From Anaerolineae bacterium (GTDB taxonomy: Bacteria > Chloroflexota > Anaerolineae > DUEN01), in contig JANXBS010000007.1 in NCBI GenBank assembly GCA_025060615.1, positions 119,142-183,141 on the forward strand: a DNA stretch of 64,000 bases. The letters run 5' to 3'. Shown here piece after piece: positions 38,999 through 46,928 of this stretch. Under the pieces are notes generated by a model. It worked only from the letters and a program-made list of their open reading frames with translations. It did no database searches and had not been told where the DNA came from. The first letter of the stretch is position 1; every line of letters starts with the position of its first letter. A program made the translations under genes and the position numbers.

Positions 38999-39706
38999 AT
39001 GAATTCGGAGGAAAGGATTCTGGTGATGGATCGTGAGCCGGCGCCGCGGCGGCTCTATCGCTCGCGCACAAACAGCGTCATCGCCGGCGTCTGCGGAGGT
39101 CTGGGCGAGTTCTTGGGCATGGACCCCACCCTCATCCGGCTGTTGTGGTTGATCTCAGCCTTCCTGGGAGGCACAGGGGCGCTGGCCTATTTCGTGTTAG
39201 CTTGGGTGATCCCAGAGGAGACGCTAGAACATGCCCAAGCCAAGCAGGCGAGGGCTGGATGGGGTGCGGGCTGGCCGCGTGGCCTCAGCGGCGCTAACAT
39301 GGGATTCCTGGTAGGGCTGGCGCTGATCCTTCTAGGTGGGGTGCTGTTGTTGGATAACCTGGGGCTGATCCCAGGCTTCGTGTATCGCACGTGGCGGCTT
39401 TTCTGGCAATTGCTCTGGCCACTAGCCCTGATCGCGTTGGGGGTTGTCTTGGTCCTGGGGTTGTCCGGCCAGGCATGGCGACAGCGTTCCGGACTGGGAG
39501 GCGGGAGGCCATTGCGGCGCTCGCGTGATCGAATGGTGGCCGGCGTCTGCGGCGGGTTGGCCGAGTATCTGGGCATCGATCCGACGTTGGTGCGAGTGCT
39601 CTGGGTCTTCGGCACGTTGCTTAGCCTAGGGGTAATCGGCCTCCTGGCGTATTTGGCCCTCATGCTGGTCATGCCGGAACCCGACGGTTCCCTCACCCAT
39701 TTATAG
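38999..39706 (+). CDS. Membrane protein with two PspC domains
   Basis: The 235-residue protein has two copies of the PspC module. The first is RLYRSRTNSVIAGVCGGLGEFLG-type (VIAGVCGGLGEFLGMDPTLI), the second near residue 180 is MVAGVCGGLAEYLGIDPTLV. Between them are two more hydrophobic segments resembling a LiaI/LiaF-type pair (LILLGGVLLLDNLGLIPG). PspC proteins sit in the membrane and sense or buffer envelope stress. ATG 38999 follows AGGAGG. It is followed after 52 bp by a YtxH-type protein, a frequent companion in envelope-stress loci. Confidence 0.88.
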   Translation: MNSEERILVMDREPAPRRLYRSRTNSVIAGVCGGLGEFLGMDPTLIRLLWLISAFLGGTGALAYFVLAWVIPEETLEHAQAKQARAGWGAGWPRGLSGANMGFLVGLALILLGGVLLLDNLGLIPGFVYRTWRLFWQLLWPLALIALGVVLVLGLSGQAWRQRSGLGGGRPLRRSRDRMVAGVCGGLAEYLGIDPTLVRVLWVFGTLLSLGVIGLLAYLALMLVMPEPDGSLTHL

Positions 39707-39758
39707 CTTGGCTCTGGCCCGACTACCCGGACCAGTCTTAGCTTCTATAGGGGGGAGT

Positions 39759-39983
39759 ATGGCGAAGCTAATCCATTTTCTCATCGGGTTGGCTGTGGGT
39801 GTGGTGACAGGAGCGGCAGCGGGCTCGCTGCTGGCTCCCGTTTCTGGCGCCGAGGCACAAGAGCGCATTCGGAAGCGGCTCCGTGAAGCCATCGAGGCTG
39901 GCAAGCAAGCAGCAGCCCAGCGTGAGGCGGAGCTGGAGGCGGAATTCGAACGGGCGCGCAAAGGCCTCTCGACCTCAGCGTGA
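39759..39983 (+). CDS. YtxH-domain small membrane protein
   Basis: The 74-residue protein has one hydrophobic helix (LIHFLIGLAVGVVTGAAAGS) followed by the YtxH hallmark LLAPVSGAEAQERIRKRL and a charged amphipathic helix. YtxH proteins are general-stress envelope proteins of unknown mechanism. ATG 39759 follows GGGGGGAG; an upstream in-frame ATG at 39708 is not supported. Confidence 0.8.
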   Translation: MAKLIHFLIGLAVGVVTGAAAGSLLAPVSGAEAQERIRKRLREAIEAGKQAAAQREAELEAEFERARKGLSTSA

Positions 39984-40012
39984 ACGGGGATGGACTTTTG
40001 CCCTCCGTCTGC

Positions 40013-40018
40013 TATAAT
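40013..40018 (+). promoter_or_regulatory. -10 element before the cobalamin adenosyltransferase gene
   Basis: A perfect TATAAT lies 56 bp before the start codon; the -35 (TGGACT, 39991-39996) is weak, consistent with an activated or regulated promoter. Confidence 0.5.
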
Positions 40019-40031
40019 GGGACACGTCGAT

Positions 40032-40053
40032 TTGACGTTTTCGAAATCGTCAA
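40032..40053. promoter_or_regulatory. 22-bp near-perfect palindrome, candidate operator
   Basis: TTGACGTTTTCGAAATCGTCAA is self-complementary at 20 of 22 positions and lies just downstream of the -10 element at 40013-40018, the usual site of a repressor-binding sequence. I do not recognise the regulator. Confidence 0.5.
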
Positions 40054-40073
40054 GGTAGCGTTATCAGGATGGC

Positions 40074-40634
40074 ATGATGAGCAGATCCAGGTTATACTCG
40101 GGCGCGGGCGATGACGGCTACACCAGTGTACTGGGACGGGAGCGGGTTCCCAAGTACGATTTGAGGCCAGCCGCCTATGGCACGGTGGACGAAGTGACCT
40201 CATGGCTGGGTTTGGCCAAGATGCAGACGCAATCGCCGCGCGCCTCAGAGATCATTCAGCAAGTGCAACATGACCTATATGCCCTCATGGCCGACCTGGC
40301 GACGTTGCCGGAGGCTGCCACCCGGCCCCCCTGGCTGAAAGAGGAGCGGATCGGATGGTTAGAGCAGCAGACCGATACCCTTGCCGCTGAGGTGGAGATC
40401 CCCCCTGCCTTTGTCATCCCTGGCGATAGCCAGGGGGGAGCTATGTTGGATGTGGCGCGCGCGATCACTCGCCGGGCCGAGCGATTAGTGGCCCGCCTGT
40501 ACCATCAGGGCGAGTTGCGAAACAACGACCCACTGCGTTACTTGAACCGGCTATCCTCCCTGCTGTTTGTATTGGCTCGGCTTGAGGATCGCGCGGCTGG
40601 CGTCGAGCAGTTCACCCTGGCGCGGTTGGGATGA
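40074..40634 (+). CDS. ATP:cob(I)alamin adenosyltransferase, PduO type
   Basis: The enzyme moves the adenosyl group of ATP to cob(I)alamin, giving coenzyme B12. Its 186-residue helical-bundle sequence has the N-terminal GAGDDGYTSVLGRERVPK (ATP loop), YGTVDEVTSWLGLAK, the catalytic RRAERLVARL segment and LNRLSSLLFVLAR. Either ATG 40074 or 40077 can start it. Twelve bases separate it from nfo, so the two may be co-transcribed. No B12-dependent enzyme is in the window. Confidence 0.93.
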   Translation: MMSRSRLYSGAGDDGYTSVLGRERVPKYDLRPAAYGTVDEVTSWLGLAKMQTQSPRASEIIQQVQHDLYALMADLATLPEAATRPPWLKEERIGWLEQQTDTLAAEVEIPPAFVIPGDSQGGAMLDVARAITRRAERLVARLYHQGELRNNDPLRYLNRLSSLLFVLARLEDRAAGVEQFTLARLG

Positions 40635-40646
40635 TGGAGGGGCGGA

Positions 40647-41534
40647 ATGCCTGGGCGGTTGGGCGCTCACATGTCCATTGCTGGCGGGGTAAGCCAGGCG
40701 TTCGATAGAGGCGAACAGATTGGCTGCGAGGCGATGCAGATCTTCACCAAGAACCAGAACCAGTGGGAGGCAAAGCCCCTGGAGCCGGCTGAGATCGAGC
40801 GTTTTCAGCGACGGCAGCGGGAAACTGGGATCGAGCCGGTTATCGCCCACGATGCGTACCTCATCAACCTGGCCTCTCCTGACGACGCGTTATGGGAGCG
40901 CTCGCTACAAGCGTTCATTGACGAGCTCGTGCGCGCCGAGATGTTAGGGTTGCCAGGCGTGGTCATGCATCCGGGCGCTCATATGGGAGCGGGGGAAGAG
41001 ATCGGCCTGGATCGCATCGCCCGGGCACTGGATCGAGCGCATGCCGCCACGTCGGGCTTCCGAACGCAGACGCTGCTAGAGATCACGGCCGGCCAGGGTA
41101 GCAGCCTAGGCTATACCTTCGAGCAACTAGCGGCCATTCGCAACGCCGTAGATGATCCCAGCCGGGTGGCGATTTGCTTTGACACCGCGCACGCGCTGGC
41201 AGCCGGATATGAGTACCGCACCCCTGAGGCATATGCGGCCATGTGGGATCACTTCGACCGCGTGCTGGGGATCGAGCTGGTCCGCTGCTTCCACCTGAAT
41301 GACAGCAAGAAGGACTTGGGCAGCCGGGTGGATCGGCACACTCATATCGGCCAGGGGTTTGTGGGGCTGGAGGCGTTTCGCATGATCCTCAACGACCCGC
41401 GCTTCGATGGCCTTCCGATGCTGTTGGAAACGCCCAAGGGAGCAGATATGAAAGAGGATATCGAGAACCTGCGCGTCTTGCGAAGCCTGATCGAGGACAA
41501 CGGTGGGCGAGCGCGCAGGGCGGGGGATGCCTAA
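40647..41534 (+). CDS. nfo: Deoxyribonuclease IV (AP endonuclease, Nfo family)
   Basis: The enzyme cleaves DNA 5' to abasic sites in base-excision repair, using three zinc ions. The barrel sequence has LGAHMSIAGGVSQAF, VVMHPGAHMGAGEE, LLEITAGQGSSLGYTFEQL, AICFDTAHALAAGYEY, CFHLNDSKKDLGSRVDRHTHIGQG (seen as FHLNDSKKDLGS and DRHTHIGQG) and LLETPKG. These supply the full set of His, Asp and Glu metal ligands. The 295-residue length is normal. ATG 40647 follows GGAGGGGCGG. Confidence 0.97.
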   Translation: MPGRLGAHMSIAGGVSQAFDRGEQIGCEAMQIFTKNQNQWEAKPLEPAEIERFQRRQRETGIEPVIAHDAYLINLASPDDALWERSLQAFIDELVRAEMLGLPGVVMHPGAHMGAGEEIGLDRIARALDRAHAATSGFRTQTLLEITAGQGSSLGYTFEQLAAIRNAVDDPSRVAICFDTAHALAAGYEYRTPEAYAAMWDHFDRVLGIELVRCFHLNDSKKDLGSRVDRHTHIGQGFVGLEAFRMILNDPRFDGLPMLLETPKGADMKEDIENLRVLRSLIEDNGGRARRAGDA

Positions 41535-41626
41535 AAAAGCGGCACGGGCTTGGCCCCGAGAAGATCAGGGGCCGGCTGTGCGTCTGAAATCCATCTGCAA
41601 AAAGAAATAGAAAGGAGAGTCGTGAA

Positions 41627-43039
41627 ATGAAACAACCAACTCTTGGCGTGATCGTTGGCAATCGAGGTTTCTTCCCCAGTCATTTGTGCAAGACAGGGCG
41701 TGAGACGATCCTTAAGGTCCTAGAACAGGAAGGGATCCGGGCGGTTCTCCTCTCCCCCGAGGATACTGAATACGGCAGCGTGGAGAGCCTCCAAGATGCT
41801 GAGAAGTGCGCTGCGCTGTTCAAACGACATGCCGATGAGATTGACGGCGTGCTAGTGACCCTGCCCAACTTCGGCGATGAGCGCGCTGTGGCAAATACGT
41901 TGCGTTGGTCGGGGCTGAACGTGCCGGTGCTGATCCACGCCTTTCCCGACGAAGCCGGCCGTATGACGGTGCAGTACCGTCGAGATTCCTTCTGTGGCAA
42001 GATGTCTGTCTGTAACAACCTGAAGCAATATGGCATCCCGTTCAGCCTGACCACACTGCACACCGTTGATCCCGAATCGGAGAGCTTTCGCCAGGACTTG
42101 CGCCGCTTCGTGAGCGTCTGCCGCGTGGTGAAGGGACTGCGTGGCGCTCGCATGGGGATGTTAGGCGCGCGGCCGGCCGCCTTTAACACAGTGCGCTACA
42201 GCGAGAAGCTGTTCGAGCGCGCCGGGATTAGCGTGGAGACCCTCGACCTGTCTGAGGTGTTCGGCCGGATCAACCGGCTGAGCGACAGCGACCCGGTTGT
42301 GAAGGCGAAGCGCGAGGAGATCCAGGCCTATGTGCCCACCAACAACGTGCCGGAGGAGTCGTTAGTCAAGATGGCCAAACTGGGCGTGGTAGTACAACGG
42401 TGGATGGAAGACCAGCGGCTCCAGGCCACAGCAGTCCAGTGTTGGACTTCTATGGAGGAGTTCTTCGGGGTCGTGCCATGCACTATCATGAGCATGATGA
42501 GCAACAGTCTGCTTCCCAGCGCTTGTGAGACTGACATCGCTGGCGTGGTGGGTATGTACGCGATGCAGTTGGCCTCGGGCAAGCCGAGCGCGCTGGTAGA
42601 TTGGAACAACAACTACGGTGACGATCCTAACAAGGGCGTGATCTTCCACTGCTCCAACCTGCCTAAGCAGGTCTTCACCGATATCCCCGTGATGGACTAC
42701 CAGGAGATCATTGCCGGCACTGTGGGCAAAGAGAAAACATATGGCACCGTCGTTGGCCGCATCAAGGCCGAGCCCTTCACCTATTGCCGCGTCTCCACGG
42801 ATGATGCCCGAGGCGTCATTACGGCTTACACAGGAGAGGGGGTGCTCACAGATGATCCGTTAACCACCTTCGGTGGTTACGGTGTGGTAGAGATCCCCAA
42901 CTTCCAGGGGCTGCTGCGCTACATCTGCGAAAACGGCTTCGAGCATCACGTGGCCATCAATCAGTCACGAGTAGCCGACGCTATCGCCGAGGCCTTCGGC
43001 AAGTATCTGGGGTGGGAGGTATATTACCACCGCGGTTAG
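41627..43039 (+). CDS. L-fucose/L-arabinose isomerase family protein
   Basis: The 470-residue protein follows the L-fucose isomerase fold: an N-terminal Rossmann-like domain (LGVIVGNRGFFPSHL), a middle domain with QCWTSMEEFFGVVPC, and metal-ligand candidates Glu in ACETDIAG, Asp in ALVDWNNN and His in IFHCSNLP. It would interconvert an aldose and a ketose with a divalent metal, but it is divergent from true FucI and the sugar is unknown. ATG 41627 follows AAAGGAGAG. It stands alone, followed by a 16-bp perfect hairpin. Confidence 0.85.
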   Translation: MKQPTLGVIVGNRGFFPSHLCKTGRETILKVLEQEGIRAVLLSPEDTEYGSVESLQDAEKCAALFKRHADEIDGVLVTLPNFGDERAVANTLRWSGLNVPVLIHAFPDEAGRMTVQYRRDSFCGKMSVCNNLKQYGIPFSLTTLHTVDPESESFRQDLRRFVSVCRVVKGLRGARMGMLGARPAAFNTVRYSEKLFERAGISVETLDLSEVFGRINRLSDSDPVVKAKREEIQAYVPTNNVPEESLVKMAKLGVVVQRWMEDQRLQATAVQCWTSMEEFFGVVPCTIMSMMSNSLLPSACETDIAGVVGMYAMQLASGKPSALVDWNNNYGDDPNKGVIFHCSNLPKQVFTDIPVMDYQEIIAGTVGKEKTYGTVVGRIKAEPFTYCRVSTDDARGVITAYTGEGVLTDDPLTTFGGYGVVEIPNFQGLLRYICENGFEHHVAINQSRVADAIAEAFGKYLGWEVYYHRG

Positions 43040-43088
43040 GACCTAGGGAGAAACCTCCTTCGCCTCCACTCCTAAACGCCCGAAATGG

Positions 43089-43128
43089 ATAGCAAGAGGC
43101 CCGGTAGAGCTTCCGGGCCTCTTGCTAT
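43089..43128 (+). terminator. 16-bp perfect hairpin after the isomerase gene
   Basis: Bases 43089-43104 (ATAGCAAGAGGCCCGG) are exactly complementary to 43113-43128 around an 8-base loop. The T run is short, but position and stability indicate transcription termination or a stable mRNA end. Confidence 0.7.
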
Positions 43129-43162
43129 TGGGGTTGTCCTGCCATCCCTTCAAGCCTGGCCT

Positions 43163-43191
43163 TTGACCGTAGAACAAGACTAGGCTATAAT
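43163..43191 (+). promoter_or_regulatory. Promoter for the GAF sensor kinase operon
   Basis: TTGACC (43163-43168), a 17-bp spacer and a perfect TATAAT (43186-43191) place the start near 43198 and leave a leader of about 160 nt. Confidence 0.85.
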
Positions 43192-43232
43192 CTTATGGAA
43201 ATTGACGTTTCATCAGAGCATACTTTTGCGAT

Positions 43233-43327
43233 CAGGAAGTAGCGCTGCAGAGGCGGTGGCTCCCCCGGCCAGCGACCTCAAGGGTGAGGCCGTTCCTGTC
43301 TGTGGGTGCGGGAGCGGCCTTGTTTTT
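43233..43327 (+). promoter_or_regulatory. Leader RNA with mutually exclusive anti-terminator and terminator stems
   Basis: One fold pairs CAGGAA (43233-43238) with TTCCTG (43293-43298), with CGG/CCG and CCTC/GAGG inside. The other is a terminator: AGGCCGTTCC (43287-43296) pairs with GGAGCGGCCT (43311-43320) over ten base pairs and is followed by TGTTTTT. The two share bases 43287-43296, so only one can form. This is riboswitch-like or attenuator architecture. I match it to no known class; the AGCGA and GGGTGA segments faintly resemble T-box stem I. Confidence 0.5.
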
Positions 43328-43356
43328 GGGAAGACGCCTTGTAGCGCCGGAGGGAC

Positions 43357-45573
43357 ATGGAGACCTACCCTTATCTGCTCGATGCGTTGACGGCGTTCAA
43401 CGAGATCGGAGCCAGCATCAATGCGCTCGGCATCGATGGCAATCTTGACGCTGCGCTCCGTTTGATCGCCACGCGCGCCATTCGCGTGGTGGGCATCGGC
43501 GCCTCGGCTGTGATCTATGCCTACGATGCGGCCACTGGCCGCTTTGACCCGGCCTCGCGCGTGGCGGCCGGCGAGGGCGCGCCTGACGGGACGTTGGACT
43601 ACCCGCGGCCCGATGGGCTAGGCGCGCGTGCGCTGCGTGAGCGCCGTCGCATCCTCTCTTATGAGCTGCCTGAGGTGGGCATTCACCCGGCCCAGCGCGC
43701 CGCAGGCGCTCAGGTCGTCGCTTGCTATCCCCTTATCGTCGCCGATGAGCCTGTAGGCGTCCTGTACGTCTGCCTGCGCCATGAGCACCGCTTCACTCCA
43801 GAGCAGCTTCTGCTCCTGGACAATTTCGTTAACCTGGCAGCGACCGCCATTTATCACGCCCGCCAACTGCGCGATACCCGCCGCAATTTGGCGCGCAAGA
43901 TCGAGGAGCTGGAAGAGCTGCGCCGTGCTGAACGGTTGATCAGCTCGCGTTTGCGGCTGGACGACACATTGCACGAGATCCTGCGCATCGGCCTTCAGAT
44001 GACGGGAGCCGAATACGGCAGCTTCCGCCTATTGGACAAGGATCGCGGCTTGCTCGTCCTCTCGGCCATTGCGGGCGCAGTGGACGAGGACATGCCCCAT
44101 GATCCCCTTCCCCTGGACACCACTAGCATCGTAGGATGGGTGGCCATTCATCGCACGCCACTATGTATCCCTGATCTCACAGCGGAGCCGTGGTCAAAGA
44201 TCTACCGGCCCCTTTTGGCCAATCAGACGATGCGCTCCGAACTGGCTGTGCCGCTTCTGGGCGCTGGCGGGGGCTTAGAGGGGGTTCTCAACCTGGAAAG
44301 CCCGGTGGTCAACGCCTTCAGCAGTGAGGACGAGCGTCTGTTGCAGACTTTGGGGACTCAGGCTGTTATCGCCATTCAGGAGGCCAAGCTGCTGGACGCC
44401 TTGCAGGAAATCGTTGAGCAATTGCTGGTTCGCAGCCGCGAGGAGCTGTTTGATCTGGTCATCCGCCGCGCCTGTGATCTCATCAACGCCCCCATCGGCG
44501 CCATCTGGACGCTGGCCGAGGACGATCCCAATACCCTGATCCTGCGCAAGGCGACGGGAGGCCATCGTCGCGGCGATGTATTGCCCGTTCACGGCAGCCT
44601 CACCGGCCGCGCGGTGAGCGAGCGACAGCCGATCACCTGTCCGGATGTCCGCTACGACCCCTCATTTCGCTATGTGGAGCTAGCACGAGAACAGGGTTGG
44701 GTCTCGGCGCTGATCGTTCCTCTCTTGGGCCGTGATCGCCAGCGGCCAGCGATGGGCGCTTTCAGCATCTACACCACTGAGCCGCGCGAGTTCTCCAATT
44801 GGGACCAGCGGCTGGTGTCCTGCCTGGCCAGCCACGCCGCCATCGCCATCCAAGATGCGGAACAACTGGAACAGCTAAAAAAGATCCAAGAGCGACAAGC
44901 GGTGGCGGAAACCTTTGCCGCTATTGGCGACATCGCGGCCAACCTGCTCCATCGGCTCAACAACAAGATCGGCACCATCCCCGTCCGCATCCAAGGGATC
45001 GAGGCGAAATGCCCGGGCGCTTTGAAAGATCCCTACTTGGCAGCCAGCCTGCAGGAGATCAAGGAGAGCGCGCGGGCGGCCATGGAGGTCGTACGGGAGT
45101 CCATGGCTCACCTGCGGCCAATTCATTTGCAGCCGGTGGCGGTCAACCGATGCATTCACCAGGCTTTGCAGGAGGTGGATCTCCCTGCTACAGTTCAGGT
45201 ATCCCAAAGCGGGCTAGATGAGCTGCCGCCAGTGATGGCTGGCGAGGAGCAACTTAAGCTCGCCTTTGTCAACCTGATCGAGAACGCGATGGATGCGATG
45301 AAGGGGCGAGGGAGGTTGCAGTTCATCGGCCGCCGACGTGGCCTGTGGATCGAGATCGCCGTAACCGACAGCGGCCCTGGCATTCCCGTCGAGTTACAGG
45401 AGCGGATCTTCGAGTTGAACTTTTCGACCAAGCGCACGACGAAGAGGCTGGGGTTTGGCCTTTGGTGGACGCGAACGTATATCCAGCGGTTCGGCGGCAC
45501 CCTTCAAGTCGAAAGCGCCCCCGGCCAGGGCGCTACCTTTATCATACGCCTGCCCATAGCCACGGGCTCCTAG
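43357..45573 (+). CDS. Soluble sensor histidine kinase with three GAF domains
   Basis: The 738-residue protein has no membrane segment. Three GAF domains (about 18-180, 205-345 and 365-510) are joined by short helical linkers. A kinase core follows, with the phosphoacceptor region AANLLHRLNNKIG (His532) and an ATPase domain containing NLIENAMDAM (N box), TDSGPGIP (G1) and GFGLWWTRTYIQRFGG (G2). GAF domains bind small ligands or chromophores; no bilin-binding Cys is obvious, so the signal is unknown. ATG 43357 follows GGAGGGAC. The response regulator 21 bp downstream is the probable partner. Confidence 0.93.
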   Translation: METYPYLLDALTAFNEIGASINALGIDGNLDAALRLIATRAIRVVGIGASAVIYAYDAATGRFDPASRVAAGEGAPDGTLDYPRPDGLGARALRERRRILSYELPEVGIHPAQRAAGAQVVACYPLIVADEPVGVLYVCLRHEHRFTPEQLLLLDNFVNLAATAIYHARQLRDTRRNLARKIEELEELRRAERLISSRLRLDDTLHEILRIGLQMTGAEYGSFRLLDKDRGLLVLSAIAGAVDEDMPHDPLPLDTTSIVGWVAIHRTPLCIPDLTAEPWSKIYRPLLANQTMRSELAVPLLGAGGGLEGVLNLESPVVNAFSSEDERLLQTLGTQAVIAIQEAKLLDALQEIVEQLLVRSREELFDLVIRRACDLINAPIGAIWTLAEDDPNTLILRKATGGHRRGDVLPVHGSLTGRAVSERQPITCPDVRYDPSFRYVELAREQGWVSALIVPLLGRDRQRPAMGAFSIYTTEPREFSNWDQRLVSCLASHAAIAIQDAEQLEQLKKIQERQAVAETFAAIGDIAANLLHRLNNKIGTIPVRIQGIEAKCPGALKDPYLAASLQEIKESARAAMEVVRESMAHLRPIHLQPVAVNRCIHQALQEVDLPATVQVSQSGLDELPPVMAGEEQLKLAFVNLIENAMDAMKGRGRLQFIGRRRGLWIEIAVTDSGPGIPVELQERIFELNFSTKRTTKRLGFGLWWTRTYIQRFGGTLQVESAPGQGATFIIRLPIATGS

Positions 45574-45594
45574 TGGAGAGAGACGACGCTAGCC

Positions 45595-46704
45595 ATGTTG
45601 AGACGAGCTCTGGTGGTCGAAGACGAGCCAACCTGGCGCCATATCCTGGGCGAGATCCTGTCCGATCTCGGCTTCGAGGTGGATCACGCCGCTTCCTTTG
45701 AGGAAAGCACACAGGCGCTCAATAACCGCATCTACGACCTAGCTGTGATTGATGTCTCGCTGGCGGAGGATGACCACGAAAACCGGGATGGGATCCGGCT
45801 GTTAAGCTCCCTTCGCCAGCGGAATGTATCTATACCCGCCCTGATGATCAGCGCCCATACCAGCTCTGAAATCTCTCTTAGCACCGAATCCATGTCGGCT
45901 TTCTCTTTCATCTCGAAAAGCGATTTCGATCGCGACGCGTTTGCAGCCCTGGTCATGCACGCGATAGCGGCTCGCCAGCCGATGAGCCAGCCATCGTCGT
46001 CAGCGCGCGAGCCTCGTGGGAGCACACCTCTTTCTACAGCGGAGACCGCGGCTCGAAAAGCCGAGCCCGCGTCACGGATTCGCGTCCTGGTAGTCGAAGA
46101 CGATCGCAGTTGGGTGAGCATTTACCGAGAGCTGTTGGCCGAGGAAGGATACGAGGTGCAGGTCGCGGTTAGCTATGGCGAGGCGCTGGGGTGGCTGCGC
46201 CGGGAGCCGTTCGCGCTGGCCGTGGTGGACCTGAAACTGATCAGCTCGACCTCTCCGCGAGACAACCGCGATGGGTTCCGCCTCCTGCGCTACACCCATC
46301 AGATTGGCATCCCCACCTTAGTGGTGAGCGCTTTGGGCGCGCCTGAGGAGATTGAACAGGCCTATGATGAGTACGAGATCTTTGCTTTCTTCGACAAAGA
46401 AGGTTTCGACCGTGATGAGTTCCTGCGCACCGCCCGGGCCGCCCTGTCCGGAGCCAAGGCTCGTGTGCTGCCCCGCGCGCGCGCTTCACTCCCTGTCCCA
46501 GATCCTCTGACCATCCTCACTAACCGAGAGCGCGAGGTGCTGGCCCTCCTGGCCCAAGGCCTCACGAATCGCCAGATCGCCGAGCGCCTCGTGACCTCGC
46601 CTAACACTGTCAAAAAGCAAGTGGTGAGCATCCTCTCCAAACTCGGCGTTCATACCCGAGCCGCCGCAGCCCGTCTAGCTGTCGAGCACGGGCTGGTCAA
46701 ATAG
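45595..46704 (+). CDS. Response regulator with two receiver domains and LuxR-type HTH
   Basis: The 369-residue protein has receiver 1 (about 1-125, Asp53 in VIDVSLAEDD), a Ser/Ala-rich linker (about 126-158), receiver 2 (about 160-290, Asp212 in AVVDLKLISS) and a LuxR/FixJ helix-turn-helix (about 300-369: LTNREREVLALLAQGLTNRQ). In both receivers the usual Lys-Pro motif is replaced by F-x-(S/D)-K-(S/E)-x-FDRD, a shared oddity suggesting internal duplication. It should be phosphorylated by the kinase just upstream and bind DNA as a dimer. Confidence 0.92.
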   Translation: MLRRALVVEDEPTWRHILGEILSDLGFEVDHAASFEESTQALNNRIYDLAVIDVSLAEDDHENRDGIRLLSSLRQRNVSIPALMISAHTSSEISLSTESMSAFSFISKSDFDRDAFAALVMHAIAARQPMSQPSSSAREPRGSTPLSTAETAARKAEPASRIRVLVVEDDRSWVSIYRELLAEEGYEVQVAVSYGEALGWLRREPFALAVVDLKLISSTSPRDNRDGFRLLRYTHQIGIPTLVVSALGAPEEIEQAYDEYEIFAFFDKEGFDRDEFLRTARAALSGAKARVLPRARASLPVPDPLTILTNREREVLALLAQGLTNRQIAERLVTSPNTVKKQVVSILSKLGVHTRAAAARLAVEHGLVK

Positions 46705-46775
46705 CGCCATTTTTTGGTCCAAATGGAGCATGAAGATACCCCGCGCGGGGGACGACAGACGCCGCGCAGATCGGC

Positions 46776-46891
46776 TATAGTTTTATTTACAGTGCACAAG
46801 GCTAATGGTGCACTGTGAACGAGCTCTGAGCTGAGAGCGTTTGCTCGGCAAAGCCGCTATCCGGGGGCCTGCCTCTGGAGCGGCTCTTTTT
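46776..46891 (+). promoter_or_regulatory. gltB promoter and leader with attenuator-like hairpins
   Basis: A -10-like TATAGT (46776-46781) places the start near 46788. The leader then has ACAGTGCAC/GTGCACTGT (46789-46816). At its end is a terminator-like hairpin, AGCCGCT (46852-46858) with AGCGGCT (46879-46885), containing CCGGGGGC/GCCTCTGG and followed by TTTTT (46887-46891). The 5' arm can instead pair with CGGC (46846-46849), giving a possible antiterminator. It ends 37 bp before gltB. Confidence 0.45.
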
Positions 46892-46928
46892 ATAGCTGAT
46901 CGCTCATCTTTCTGCTGAGGCAAACACT

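Noticed and set aside
43233..43327. T-box leader
   Set aside because: AGCGA and GGGTGA segments are suggestive, but the canonical antiterminator bulge sequence is missing and no amino-acid or synthetase gene follows.
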